A program made the position numbers and the translations under genes. From positions 62,001 to 126,000 of the forward strand of contig NZ_JAINZW010000006.1 of the NCBI RefSeq assembly GCF_020026895.1: 64,000 nt of DNA. Direction: 5' to 3'. The stretch is from Novilysobacter selenitireducens (GTDB lineage: Bacteria; Pseudomonadota; Gammaproteobacteria; Xanthomonadales; Xanthomonadaceae). Below are positions 16,788 to 25,779 of this stretch, piece by piece. Under the pieces are notes generated by a model. It searched no databases. It was not told the origin of the DNA and was given only the letters and a program-made list of their open reading frames with translations. Within the stretch, counting starts at the first letter, position 1. Each line of letters starts with the position of its first letter.

Positions 16788-17267
16788 TTGAGCAGCACGA
16801 TCGAAGAAGTAGGGCAGGCCCTGGCGCAGGAGTTCTCGGTGCCCGATGCCGCCACGCTGGCGGTCATCGCCGCGCGTGTGTTGACGGCGGCGCTGCTGGG
16901 CGGCCTGATCGGCTGGGAGCGTGAGCGCAAGGGCCGCGCAGCGGGCCTGAAGACGCACATCCTGGTATCGATCGGCTCGGCCCTGTTCGTTCTGGCGCCT
17001 CTGCTGGCGGATATCGACGGCGGCGATGTCACGCGCGTGATGCAGGGCATCGTCTCGGGCATCGGCTTCCTGGGGGCCGGCGCCATCATCAAGATGCAGA
17101 AGGATGAGCGCGTGGAAGGGCTGACCACCGCGGCCGGCATCTGGATGACCGCGGCCATCGGAATGGCCGCGGGCATGGGGCAGGAGATGGTGGCGGTGAT
17201 CACCACCGTGGTCGCGCTGATGGTGGTGAGCGCGGTGCCGCGGGTGCTGAAGGACGGGTCCGAGTAG
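16788..17267 (+). CDS. MgtC/SapB-family membrane protein
   Basis: A 159-residue inner-membrane protein with four to five hydrophobic segments and the MgtC N-domain signatures GGLIGWERERKGRAAGLKTH, GIGFLGAGAIIKM and GLTTAAGIWMTAAIGMA. The family includes MgtC of Salmonella, which acts on virulence-related ATP and phosphate homeostasis, but most homologues have unknown roles; the soluble C-terminal domain of true MgtC is absent. Translation begins at a TTG (16788) with an excellent AAGGAG 6 bp upstream; no usable ATG exists nearby. Confidence 0.92.
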   Translation: MSSTIEEVGQALAQEFSVPDAATLAVIAARVLTAALLGGLIGWERERKGRAAGLKTHILVSIGSALFVLAPLLADIDGGDVTRVMQGIVSGIGFLGAGAIIKMQKDERVEGLTTAAGIWMTAAIGMAAGMGQEMVAVITTVVALMVVSAVPRVLKDGSE

Positions 17268-17350
17268 CAGGTGCCCGCCGATCAGATGCAGTGCTTCGCG
17301 ATCACATGTGTCATGGGTGGCCGGGCGCGCAGCGGCAAAGGTCTACGTGG

Positions 17351-17375
17351 GTCCCGGCGTTCGCCGGGACGACGG
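17351..17375. repeat. Solitary GTCCCGGCG...CGCCGGGAC repeat
   Basis: A short perfect palindrome (GTCCCGGCG / CGCCGGGAC around a TT centre) followed by GACGG. It is a half-element of the TCATCCCGGC family seen as a pair at 48218-48289. It lies between the convergent MgtC-like and hydrolase genes. Confidence 0.6.
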
Positions 17376-17409
17376 CTTCGGGTGCGATGCCTTCGAGGTC
17401 GATTGTCGA

Positions 17410-18549
17410 TCAGTCGATGGTGCCGGTCGTGGGCACGCCGTCGCCGGTCGCCAACGGCCGCACGTATTGCAGCAGGCTGACCAGCAACTTTCCCGGCTCT
17501 TCCCACGGCAGCATGTGCGCGGAACGCTCGAACCACACGCCGCGCTTGTAGGGCGCCTCGACCCGGTCCAGCCACTGCGCGGTGGGTTCGGACGGGGTGG
17601 TGTAGTCGTGCCGGCCCATGAACATCAGCACCGGGATCGGGAAGCGGTTCACCGGCTTGAAATCGACTTCGAGGAACTCCGGCAGGATGCGGCCGAGGGT
17701 GAATACGTTGCCTTCGTTGATCGCGCAGCGGTCGGCGTCGTCGTACTCGGGCGACAGCCGCGGGCCGCGGTAGTAGTAGTTGGACTCGTCGCGGAACGCG
17801 CTCAGGCCACCGTAGTGTTGCGCCCACTTGCGCGCCAGCACGATGCGCTCGCGCGTGATCGCCGTGTCGCCGGGGTAGGGCGCGATGGTGGCCAGCTCGT
17901 CGAGGGCCGCCTGGTTGCCGTGCAGGCGCGCCTGGTCCACGCCGTGCTGGTAACTGATGCGCTCGTTGTCGCGCACGTTGATGACCTGGCCGACGCCGAC
18001 ATAAGCATGGAACAGGTCGGGCCGGCGCAGCGCGGCGTGCATCGCGGGGATCGTGCCCCAGCTGTGGCCCATCAGGACCAGCTTGTCCTGGCCGAGTTTG
18101 CCGCGCACGTGCTCGGCCATCTCGATGACGTCCTCGACGTACCGCTCGATGCGGACCGTGTCGCTGAGCCCGCTGTGGTCGGTGCGCGCGAACGTCCTGC
18201 CGGCACCGCGCTGGTCCCACGTGACCATGGTGAAGTACTCCTCCCACGGCCGCTGGAACTGCCAGAGCCCCGGCGTCAGCGGCGCGGCCGGGCCGCCGTG
18301 GACAAAGAGAACGACAGGGTTGGCGCGGTCCTGGCCGCGGATCGTCACCCACTGCTCGACGCCCCCGATCGGCGCGGCGTAGCTCTCCTGCACCCCATCG
18401 GGCGACACGATGCGATTGAGCTGGGCGATGATCTCGCGCGCCGGCGCGTACTCGGACCGGTCGGGGCACTCGGCGGCGTGGGCGAGCGGGGCGGTGGACG
18501 CGGCGACCAGGGCGAAAACCAGGGCGGCGAGCAGACAGCGCAGCAGCAT
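17410..18549 (-). CDS. Exported alpha/beta hydrolase, proline iminopeptidase-like
   Basis: A 379-residue protein with a signal peptide (about residues 1-25, ending AHAAE). The alpha/beta-hydrolase catalytic elements are all visible: oxyanion motif HGGPAAP, nucleophile elbow GHSWGT, acid in MGRHDYTTP and histidine in FERSAHMLPWEEPG. The DQRGAGRT motif is typical of the prolyl aminopeptidase (S33) group. It probably cleaves N-terminal amino acids or small esters/amides in the periplasm. Function is by family only. Confidence 0.88.
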   Translation of the reverse strand: MLLRCLLAALVFALVAASTAPLAHAAECPDRSEYAPAREIIAQLNRIVSPDGVQESYAAPIGGVEQWVTIRGQDRANPVVLFVHGGPAAPLTPGLWQFQRPWEEYFTMVTWDQRGAGRTFARTDHSGLSDTVRIERYVEDVIEMAEHVRGKLGQDKLVLMGHSWGTIPAMHAALRRPDLFHAYVGVGQVINVRDNERISYQHGVDQARLHGNQAALDELATIAPYPGDTAITRERIVLARKWAQHYGGLSAFRDESNYYYRGPRLSPEYDDADRCAINEGNVFTLGRILPEFLEVDFKPVNRFPIPVLMFMGRHDYTTPSEPTAQWLDRVEAPYKRGVWFERSAHMLPWEEPGKLLVSLLQYVRPLATGDGVPTTGTID

Positions 18550-18645
18550 CGGGCGGCTCCTTCGTGGGTTGCACGAAGGGATACGGCGGCGCGCGGATCG
18601 GTTGCACGCGCGGCGACTGCGCGCGCAACCGACACCCGGCCTGCA

Positions 18646-20352
18646 TCAGAACCGTGAGGCGACCAGCTTCACGTCGGAATGCTTCCACGCCTGCGCGAGT
18701 TGCTTCTCCGCATCGGTGGCGTCGCGCTTGCGGTCCTGCGCCTTCAGGCTGAGCGCCAGTCCGTGCAGTGACCAGCCGTTGCCCGGATTGCGCCTGAGCT
18801 CGTCGCGATAGACCGCTTCGGCCTCCGCGGGCCGGCCGGCGTCCAGCAGCACCGCGCCCAGCGTGTGGCGCACCGGTGCGTGCCAGCCGGGCGGCTCGTC
18901 GTAGGGAATCGTGTCCTCGATCGCGACGGCCTCGCGCAGCGCCGCGATCGCCGTGTCGTGGTCGCCTTCCAGCACCGCGACATCGGCCGACAGGCTGCGC
19001 TCGGCGATCCTCACCGCATGGCTGAGCGGGTAGCGGTCCCACATTCTCAGTGTTTCCATCCTGGGGTCCGCCGCCAGCGGGCGCAGCGCCTCCAGGTGCA
19101 GGCGCGCGGCGGTGTCGCGGCCCTGGCGCGCGGCCGCGGTGCCCTGGGCGTAGTGCCAGATCGCCGTGACGTAGGGCAGGTCTTCGGCGGGATTGGGCAG
19201 CGAGCGGATCTCGTCCCAGCGGCCGAAACGCACGCGCTCGAACCACGGCGTCATCCAGAAGTGCTGCAAAGCCTCCAGGCCGGGCTGGCGCATCAGTTCG
19301 GGCAGTTCGGTGCGCTTGGCCGTGGCCAGTGCGGCCTCGCGCGCCAGTGCGCTGTTGCCCTCCATGCTGGCGGCGAACCACAGGAAGTGGTGGTTGTGCG
19401 GTACGTAGCCGAGCGGATACACGCCCTGGGTGTTGCCGCGGCACAGCGCGAGGTAGGCGTCGTCGGCCTCGATCGCGCGCTGGTTGGCGATCACCGCGTC
19501 GTGCCAGCGGCCCACGCGCGCGTAGATGTGTGCGGGCATGTGCACCAGGTGGCCCGACCCGGGGATCAGCTTGCGCAGCCGGTCCGCGGCCGCCACGCCC
19601 CGTTGCGGGTCGGATGACGCTTCTACGGCGTGCACATAGAGGTGCAACGCGCCGGCGTGGTCGGGGTCTCGCTTCATCACCGACTCGAGCACCGAGACGA
19701 TCTCGCTGGTGTGGCCCTTGGGCCGGTGCTGGTCGTCGTAGTAGTCCCACGGCTGCAGGTCCATGAGCGCTTCGGCGTGGAAGGTCGCGGCATCCAGGTC
19801 GTCGGGGCGCTCGTGCATCAACTGCCGGGTGGCGTTGGCGTAGGCCTCGTCCAGCGTGCGGCGGTCGTCCGGCGGGGTTTCGACGTAACGCGCGGTGAGT
19901 GTGCGGATGAACGCCTGCTCGCGCTCGGTGGCCCGCGGCGCAAGTGCCACCGCCTTCTGCAGGCGTGCGTATGCCTTGTCATTGACGGTCGGGTCCATCG
20001 CCGCGTTGACGTGCGGGCCCAGCACCAGTGCCGCGCCCCACCAGCACATGGCGCACTGCGGGTCGAGCTGGGTGGCCTTGAGGAAGGCGCGCTCGGCGGC
20101 ATCGTGGTTGAAGCCGTAGGTCAGCATCAGCCCCTGGTTGAACCAGCGCTGCACCTCGGGGTGGTTGCTGGTGACGGGGAAGTCGTGGTCCCCCAGCCCT
20201 TGCAGGAGCGTGGCGCCCAACGCGGCTTCGGCGGGCGAGGACACCGCCGGTTCGGCCTGCGCCGCGGTCGGCGTCGTGTCGCGGGTATCGGAACAGGCGC
20301 CGGTCAACAGCGCGACCAGGACGGACAGGGCAAGCGGGCGGGTGCGGTTCAT
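18646..20352 (-). CDS. TPR-repeat lipoprotein
   Basis: A 568-residue protein with a lipoprotein signal (LLTGAC). Tetratricopeptide-like helices run through it, beginning at FNQGLMLTYGFNHDAAERAF and ending with a C-terminal pair (AGRPAEAEAVYRDELRRNPG). A conserved middle contains HLVHMPAHIYARVGRW and YVPHNHHFLWFA, His-rich motifs seen in this uncharacterised family, and a CAMCWWG motif near residue 100. It is likely a periplasmic or envelope scaffold; no enzyme activity can be assigned. Confidence 0.85.
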   Translation of the reverse strand: MNRTRPLALSVLVALLTGACSDTRDTTPTAAQAEPAVSSPAEAALGATLLQGLGDHDFPVTSNHPEVQRWFNQGLMLTYGFNHDAAERAFLKATQLDPQCAMCWWGAALVLGPHVNAAMDPTVNDKAYARLQKAVALAPRATEREQAFIRTLTARYVETPPDDRRTLDEAYANATRQLMHERPDDLDAATFHAEALMDLQPWDYYDDQHRPKGHTSEIVSVLESVMKRDPDHAGALHLYVHAVEASSDPQRGVAAADRLRKLIPGSGHLVHMPAHIYARVGRWHDAVIANQRAIEADDAYLALCRGNTQGVYPLGYVPHNHHFLWFAASMEGNSALAREAALATAKRTELPELMRQPGLEALQHFWMTPWFERVRFGRWDEIRSLPNPAEDLPYVTAIWHYAQGTAAARQGRDTAARLHLEALRPLAADPRMETLRMWDRYPLSHAVRIAERSLSADVAVLEGDHDTAIAALREAVAIEDTIPYDEPPGWHAPVRHTLGAVLLDAGRPAEAEAVYRDELRRNPGNGWSLHGLALSLKAQDRKRDATDAEKQLAQAWKHSDVKLVASRF

Positions 20353-20497
20353 GACGGCCTCCAGGCTCCCCCTGCAGGCCTGCTTCTACGCCCGCCGGGG
20401 CCGCTGCGCAAGCGGCCGCGGAGCTGGCCGGGACCTAGCAAGATCAAGGCCAGAGCGCCTGGCGCGACCCGCGAGGGTGCGGCGACAGGCGCGCCGA

Positions 20498-20737
20498 TCA
20501 GCGCTTGCGCTTGCGCGGTGCCTCGGGCGTCGCCGGAGCCGTGTCGGTGGATGCGGGCGCATCGACCTTCTGCAGCACGCGCGTCGTGCCCAGCTTTTCG
20601 ACCCGGCCGCCACTGCGCTCGAAGTCGGCGATGTGCTCGGCGATGCGCTCGCTCTCGCTGCGCTTGGGGTGGGTGGAGCCGGCGGTCGCGTTGCGCGGCG
20701 TGTCGCGCCGCGGGGTGCGGCTCTTTGAAGTGGCCAT
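20498..20737 (-). CDS. Small basic protein, possibly SutA-like
   Basis: A 79-residue, strongly basic protein with disordered ends (PRRDTPRNATAGS and PEAPRKRKR) and a short ordered centre, ERIAEHIADFERSGGRVEKL. That centre resembles, by my recollection, the RNA-polymerase-binding segment of the Pseudomonas regulator SutA (EEFLSRGGKVQEIE). The ATG at 20737 has GAGG 9 bp upstream and is chosen over longer open starts. It lies upstream of the TPR gene on the same strand, 145 bp apart. The SutA link is inference. Confidence 0.65.
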   Translation of the reverse strand: MATSKSRTPRRDTPRNATAGSTHPKRSESERIAEHIADFERSGGRVEKLGTTRVLQKVDAPASTDTAPATPEAPRKRKR

Positions 20738-20946
20738 TCGCAGTCCTCTTCGCATCGGCGGTGCGCGCCCGGGCCGGGTGCGCTTGGCGGCGATGCCGTC
20801 GCCCACTATGCGCCCAATCGCCGGCCGGTGCGCGGACGGCGTTGCGTAGGCGTATCTAATCGGGCTCACGTCCAATCGGGTTCACGCCAGCGGGACGCCG
20901 GTTGGGCGACAACGTCGCGCTTTCCCCATATCCCGGAGCCCCATCC

Positions 20947-21762
20947 ATGAACACCTCGCTCGGCGGCAGCGGCCGCGCCACCCTCCACCAGGTCGCCAGC
21001 TGGGTCCCACCGGTCGCCCGCATGGGGTACGCCGCCAAGGGCGTGGTGTACGGCCTGGTCGGCTGGATCGCGGTCAAGGCCGGCCTGGCGGCGGGCGGGG
21101 CACAGGGCACCACCGAAGCGCTGGCCTCGTTGACCGACGAGCAGGGCGGCCGTTGGATGCTGATGGCGATCGCGCTGGGCCTTCTGGGCCACGTCGTCTG
21201 GCGTGCCGTGCAGGCGCTGCTCGACCCCGAGCACCGCGACACCGGCGCCAAGCGCATCGCGATGCGTCTCTTCTACGCCCTCAGCGGCGTGATCTATTTC
21301 TCGCTGGCCGTTACCGCCTGGCAGCTGTCCCGGGGCGAGGGTGGCGGCAGCGGCGACGGCCAGGAGGTCTGGGTCGCCCGGCTGCTCGACCAGCCGTTCG
21401 GCACGTGGCTGGTGATGGCCGCGGGCCTGGGCGTGATCGGCTACGGCATCCACCAGCTGATCAAGGCCGCCAAGGGCGACGTGAACAAGCGCATGGGCGC
21501 GAGCGGCGCGTCGACCTACCGTGGCCTGACGCTGGTCGGCCGGATCGGCACGGCCGCGCGTGGCCTGGTCCTGCTGCCGATCGGCTGGTTCACCTTCCGC
21601 GCCGGGCGCCTGTATTCGGCCGAGGAAACCGCCGACACCGGCGAGGTGCTGCAGATGCTGGGTGGCGGGACGGTGCTGACGCTGGTCGGTGTGGGCCTGG
21701 TGGCCTATGGCCTGCACCAGGTCGCCAAGGCGATCTACCGGCGGATCGACAGCCCGGCCTGA
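20947..21762 (+). CDS. DUF1206-family membrane protein
   Basis: A 271-residue membrane protein built of three repeats, each with two membrane helices. Each repeat starts with an ARxGYxAKGVVYG-like phrase: VARMGYAAKGVVYGLVGW, AMRLFYALSGVIYFSLA and VGRIGTAARGLVLLPIGW. This is the DUF1206 pattern. The role is unknown. The start at 20947 was chosen because the N-terminal tail leads directly into repeat one. It ends 7 bp from the convergent CPBP protease gene with no evident terminator between. Confidence 0.9.
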   Translation: MNTSLGGSGRATLHQVASWVPPVARMGYAAKGVVYGLVGWIAVKAGLAAGGAQGTTEALASLTDEQGGRWMLMAIALGLLGHVVWRAVQALLDPEHRDTGAKRIAMRLFYALSGVIYFSLAVTAWQLSRGEGGGSGDGQEVWVARLLDQPFGTWLVMAAGLGVIGYGIHQLIKAAKGDVNKRMGASGASTYRGLTLVGRIGTAARGLVLLPIGWFTFRAGRLYSAEETADTGEVLQMLGGGTVLTLVGVGLVAYGLHQVAKAIYRRIDSPA

Positions 21763-21769
21763 TCGCGGC

Positions 21770-22720
21770 CTACGCGCCGCTCCAGGCCCGGATGAAGGGG
21801 GCCAGCTGCGGCAGCAGGTCGACTATGCCGTGCAGCGGCACCACCAGCCAGAGCGACCGCGTGCGTGCCCACAGCACGCCGAAGGCGATGCCGGCCGGCG
21901 CGATCATCACGACCGAATAGGCGACGGCCCACAGCGGCGTCGCCTCGGCTACGCCCTCCATGAGGTGTCCGGCGCGCAGCCACAGCCCGGGGGCGTGCGC
22001 CAGGCCAAACAGCAGCGACGCCCACGCGATGGCGGCCACGTGCGAGCCGGTGGCGATCGACAGGTGCTCCTGCAGCACGCGGCGGAACAGGACCTCTTCC
22101 GCCAGGCCCGCTTCGATCGACTGCCACAGCAGGCACGCCGGCACGGCCCACAGCAGCGTGGCGAGTGCGGGATCCAGCTCCGACAGCGTCGACAGTCCGC
22201 GGCCGAACACCGCCTGCAGGGCGAGGTAGGCCAGCGACATGACGATGAACACCAGCCACAGCCGGCGCCGTCCGAACGGGCCGGGCGACATGCGTCGCCA
22301 GTGCACGAACAGCCACAGCGGCAGCACCACCATCGTCGCCAGCTTGACCAGCACCTGCACGACCGATTGCACGGGTTCGGCTGGGAATGCGTCGTTGATC
22401 GCGCTGAAGCCCCAGCCCAGCACCAGTACGGCAAACACGGCCAGGTAGACCAGCACGCCGCGCCAGCGCGAGGGCACCGGGTCGGGCCGAGCTGTCTGGC
22501 CGCGTGGCGGCCGGGTCAACACCCACGCCAGCGCCGGAAACGCGATGCCGAGCACGGCCAGCAGGAACAGCGGCTCTGCCAGCGAGAAGCCGGGCGCGCG
22601 CGACAGCACGGCGAGCGCGCCGGCGTACGCCGCCAGCGCGATGGCCACGGCGACGGTCGCGTGTTGGCGACTGGAGCGGGTAGCGGCGGGACGGGGTAGC
22701 TGCGTGTCGGGTGTTCGCAT
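21770..22720 (-). CDS. CPBP-family intramembrane metalloprotease
   Basis: A 316-residue protein with about eight membrane segments. The glutamate motif of CPBP (Abi/Rce1-like) proteases is present as AEEVLFRRVLQEHL, with FGLAHAP and a final PLHGIVDLLP supplying the histidines. The usual HxxxN/D third motif has Asp (HGIVD). Members cleave prenylated or membrane substrates or act in bacteriocin self-protection. The start MRTPDTQ at 22720 is preferred; a longer start adds 19 unlikely residues. Confidence 0.85.
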   Translation of the reverse strand: MRTPDTQLPRPAATRSSRQHATVAVAIALAAYAGALAVLSRAPGFSLAEPLFLLAVLGIAFPALAWVLTRPPRGQTARPDPVPSRWRGVLVYLAVFAVLVLGWGFSAINDAFPAEPVQSVVQVLVKLATMVVLPLWLFVHWRRMSPGPFGRRRLWLVFIVMSLAYLALQAVFGRGLSTLSELDPALATLLWAVPACLLWQSIEAGLAEEVLFRRVLQEHLSIATGSHVAAIAWASLLFGLAHAPGLWLRAGHLMEGVAEATPLWAVAYSVVMIAPAGIAFGVLWARTRSLWLVVPLHGIVDLLPQLAPFIRAWSGA

Positions 22721-22863
22721 CGCGGCAGCGTGCTTGATGCCCACGCATGGCGCCCCTCCCTTTGGTCGGCCAACCAATGGGCCATGCGGCGGGCGTGGGC
22801 GCGGCAGCGCGCACTACGGTCGCGGCGTATGCTCCCCGGGTCCGCGGCCACAGGGTGGTGGAG

Positions 22864-23154
22864 ATGCCGAAGGTGGTGCTCGCGTCGGCGCTGGCGCGCT
22901 GGCTGCCCGATGCGCAGGGTGCATCGGGCGAAGTGGCGCTGGACGTGTCCGGCGCGACCGTCGGCGCCGTCCTGGATGACCTGTTCGCCCGCCACGCCGC
23001 GTTGCGTGGCTACGTGCTCGACGAGCATGGCGCGGTGCGCCACCACGTCGCGGTGTTCGTCGACGGGCAGGCCATCGGCGACAAGCGCCGGCTCGACCAG
23101 CCCGTTGCGCCGGGCGGCGAGGTCTACGTGATGCAGGCGCTGTCGGGAGGCTGA
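22864..23154 (+). CDS. ThiS/MoaD-like beta-grasp protein ending in Gly-Gly
   Basis: A 96-residue protein of the MoaD/ThiS ubiquitin-like fold. It starts with a strand (MPKVVLASALARWL), has the central GATVGAVLDDLFARHAALRG helix, a HVAVFVDGQAIGD turn, and ends VYVMQALSGG. The terminal Gly-Gly is the feature by which such proteins are adenylated and carry sulfur or become conjugated. No MoaE, MoeB, ThiG or E1-like gene lies near. The stop codon is 1 bp before the BNR-protein start, implying one operon and probably one process. Confidence 0.85.
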   Translation: MPKVVLASALARWLPDAQGASGEVALDVSGATVGAVLDDLFARHAALRGYVLDEHGAVRHHVAVFVDGQAIGDKRRLDQPVAPGGEVYVMQALSGG

Positions 23155-23155
23155 G

Positions 23156-24259
23156 ATGGCCGCACGGATCCTGGTATCGACCCGCAAGGGGCTGTTCGAA
23201 CTGCACCGCGCCGATGGCGACTGGACGGTCGGCGCCACGCATTTCCTGGGCGACAACGTGGCGCTTGCGATGGCCGACCCCCGCGACGGCGCGTGGTACG
23301 CCGCGCTCGACCTGGGGCACTTCGGCAACAAGCTGCACCGCTCGGACGACGCCGGCGCCACGTGGGTCGAATGCGCGGTGCCGGCGTACGGGGAGGGCGA
23401 CACGGTAGGCACCGGAGACGGCAAGCCGCCGCAGCCGGCCACGCTCAAGCTCCTCTGGTCGTTGGCGGCCGGCGGTGCCGACCAGCCCGGCCGGCTGTGG
23501 GCCGGCACGATCCCCGGCGGGCTGTTCCGCTCCGACGACCGCGGCGACTCCTGGCAGCTGGTGCGTGGGCTGTGGGACGTGCCGGGTCGCTCGGACTGGT
23601 TCGGCGGCGGCTACGACTGGCCCGGCATCCACTCCATCTGCGTGGACCCGCGCGACCCGCGCTGCATCCGCGTGGCGATCTCCTGCGGCGGCGTGTGGCG
23701 CAGCGACGACGACGGCGCCACGTGGCGGCAGGCCGCCGACGGCATGCGCGCCGCCTACATGCCGCCCGAGCGCGCGCACGACCCCGCCATCCAGGACCCG
23801 CACCGGATGGTGCAGTGCGCCGGCGCGCCCGACCACTTCTGGGTGCAGCACCACAACGGCGTCTTCCACAGCGAGGCCGGGGGTGGTGACTGGCAGGAGA
23901 TCGAGGACGTGCCGCCGTCGGTCTTCGGCTTTGCCGTGGCGGTGCACCCGCGCGACCCGCGCACGGCGTGGTTCGTGCCCGCGGTGAAGGACGAGCGTCG
24001 CTACCCGGTGGATGCGCGGCTGGTGGTCGCACGGACGCGCGACGGCGGCGCCAGTTTCCAGGTGCTGCGCGAGGGCCTCCCGGCGCAGGACGCCTACGAC
24101 CTGGTCTACCGGCACGCGCTGGCGGTGGACGACGCTGGCGAGGGCCTGGTGTTCGGCTCGACCACGGGCGGCGTCTGGACCAGCGACGACCAGGGCGACC
24201 GCTGGCGGATGCTGGATGCGCGCCTGCCGCCTGTTCATGCGGTGGCGTTCGCGGCCTGA
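23156..24259 (+). CDS. BNR/sialidase-like beta-propeller protein
   Basis: A 367-residue cytosolic protein with several Asp-box/BNR repeats: RSDDAGATWVE, RSDDRGDSWQL, RSDDDGATWRQ, a degenerate RTRDGGASFQV and TSDDQGDRWRM. Together they indicate a beta-propeller similar to sialidases and photosystem assembly factor Ycf48. No signal peptide is visible, so an extracellular sialidase is unlikely. Its ATG follows the Gly-Gly protein's stop by a single base. I recall this pair as neighbours in other bacteria, but no role is known. Confidence 0.85.
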   Translation: MAARILVSTRKGLFELHRADGDWTVGATHFLGDNVALAMADPRDGAWYAALDLGHFGNKLHRSDDAGATWVECAVPAYGEGDTVGTGDGKPPQPATLKLLWSLAAGGADQPGRLWAGTIPGGLFRSDDRGDSWQLVRGLWDVPGRSDWFGGGYDWPGIHSICVDPRDPRCIRVAISCGGVWRSDDDGATWRQAADGMRAAYMPPERAHDPAIQDPHRMVQCAGAPDHFWVQHHNGVFHSEAGGGDWQEIEDVPPSVFGFAVAVHPRDPRTAWFVPAVKDERRYPVDARLVVARTRDGGASFQVLREGLPAQDAYDLVYRHALAVDDAGEGLVFGSTTGGVWTSDDQGDRWRMLDARLPPVHAVAFAA

Positions 24260-24393
24260 CGCGCCACAGGCCGGCGGGCGCCCGCGAAATATTCATCGCG
24301 CATTACGTTGATGCCGCGGCCCGGCCACTAGACTTGTACGGGTTGGCCGGCCCTCCGGCCGTCTGTTTCGACTCCACGAGGTTGCCGTTGCGC

Positions 24394-25434
24394 ATGTCCG
24401 CCCGCTTCCTGCCGCACCTGCTGGCCGCCGCCGTCCTCGCGGTGGCGGTCGCCGGCTGCCAGCGTGGCCCGCAGGCCGAGCACGACCCGGCGCGCACCGT
24501 CGCCAATGCGGGCGAGAGCGGCGCGCTCGTGAAGCGCGCACCGCGCGCCGAAGACATCACGCCGCCGACCGAGCGCGCCGAGCGCGAGATCGACTGGCGG
24601 CCGATGGAGCTCACCGACGGCCGCGCCTGGATCGGCTGCGACCCCGACTACGCCACCAAGGGCGACGGCACGCCGCTGGAGAACCTCGGCTTCACCGCGG
24701 TCTGGCACGGCGTCGCCGCCTGCCGCGACGAAGGCCGCCTGCGGTTGCGCTACAAGGGCAAGATCAACGCCGAGTTCACCGCGCTGATGGAGCGGGTGTC
24801 GGAAGTGGCGACCACCCAGGGCGTCGACACGCGCATCCTCGACATCGACTCGGCCGGCGGCATGATCGAGGACGGCATCCGCGCCGGCGACCACATGGCC
24901 GAGGCCGACTGGACCATCTGGGTGCGCGAGGGCGCGGTCTGCCACAGCGCCTGCGTGCTGGTGCTGGCCGGCGGCGACATGCGCATGATTGCCGGCGACG
25001 TCGGCATCCACCGCATGATCCGCATCGACTCGGAAGCCACGTCGCGCGCCGAGCTCAACCGCGAGCTGCGCGAGGTGCATTCGCTGACTGAGTCGTACCT
25101 GGAGCGCAACGGCGCCGCGGTTACCGTGGCCGACCTGATGATGACGGTGCCCAACCGCAGCCTGCGCCTGCTGACCGGTGACGAACTGACGCTGTTCGGC
25201 CTGACCGGCCCCAACGCCGTGGAGGATGACCTCGACCGCATCCGGCTGGGGCGCAAGTGCGGCGAGTCGTTCGTGCAGCGCCGCGACCGCTTCTTCCGCG
25301 CGTTCGACAACGAGTGCACCGCGCTGGCCGAACAGGTCGAGGACATGAACGAGTGCGGGCGCGCACTGCGCCAGCGCTTCGGGTTCCCCGACGAGGCCTG
25401 CCCGGCCGAAAGCCCCTTGGCCGAGTACAACTGA
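24394..25434 (+). CDS. ClpP/crotonase-fold lipoprotein (COG3904-like)
   Basis: A 346-residue lipoprotein (signal ending VAGC). Its centre has the ClpP-like protease fold signature: ILDIDSAGGMIEDGIRAGDH, followed by CHSACVLVLAGG where the Ser sits in the position of the ClpP nucleophile, then a GIHRM segment resembling the ClpP His site. Family members are predicted periplasmic proteases without known substrates. The C-terminal region has four further cysteines, probably in disulfides. A TTG at 24388 with GAGG 6 bp upstream is an alternative start two codons earlier. No coupling to the BNR gene (134 bp gap). Confidence 0.82.
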   Translation: MSARFLPHLLAAAVLAVAVAGCQRGPQAEHDPARTVANAGESGALVKRAPRAEDITPPTERAEREIDWRPMELTDGRAWIGCDPDYATKGDGTPLENLGFTAVWHGVAACRDEGRLRLRYKGKINAEFTALMERVSEVATTQGVDTRILDIDSAGGMIEDGIRAGDHMAEADWTIWVREGAVCHSACVLVLAGGDMRMIAGDVGIHRMIRIDSEATSRAELNRELREVHSLTESYLERNGAAVTVADLMMTVPNRSLRLLTGDELTLFGLTGPNAVEDDLDRIRLGRKCGESFVQRRDRFFRAFDNECTALAEQVEDMNECGRALRQRFGFPDEACPAESPLAEYN

Positions 25435-25519
25435 GCGGCAGGGGCCGGGCGACGCGCTGACGTCGTCTTGATGCCCACCGGGTGACGCTGCGCCGGCAGT
25501 CCACTACCGGAGCGCACTG

Positions 25520-25687
25520 ATGGGCACTGACCACGACGACCGCACAGACGCCGAGCGCCAGACCGACCGCGAGCCACGCGAGTACGGCCACAGTTCGGGC
25601 GACCGCAACACCAAGAAGAAGGAAGGCGAGTTCAAGCCGTTGCACGGCGGCGAGCAGCGCGATGCCGAGCCCGATGCCGCGGAATAG
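25520..25687 (+). CDS. Small hydrophilic protein (55 aa)
   Basis: A 55-residue frame with ATG at 25520 preceded by GGAG at a 7-bp distance. The product is extremely charged and has almost no hydrophobic residues (begins MGTDHDDRTDAERQTD, then GDRNTKKKEGEFKPLHGG). It is probably disordered. Codon positions show the same GC3 bias as neighbours, supporting a real gene. No family recognised. Confidence 0.55.
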   Translation: MGTDHDDRTDAERQTDREPREYGHSSGDRNTKKKEGEFKPLHGGEQRDAEPDAAE

Positions 25688-25779
25688 ACCGGCGCGGGGC
25701 GCCCGCTCGTGCCTGATTTGGCACATCCAGAATCGAATGGCGCTGCCGATATCCCGGTATCCATTCCTGAGGACAGCGC

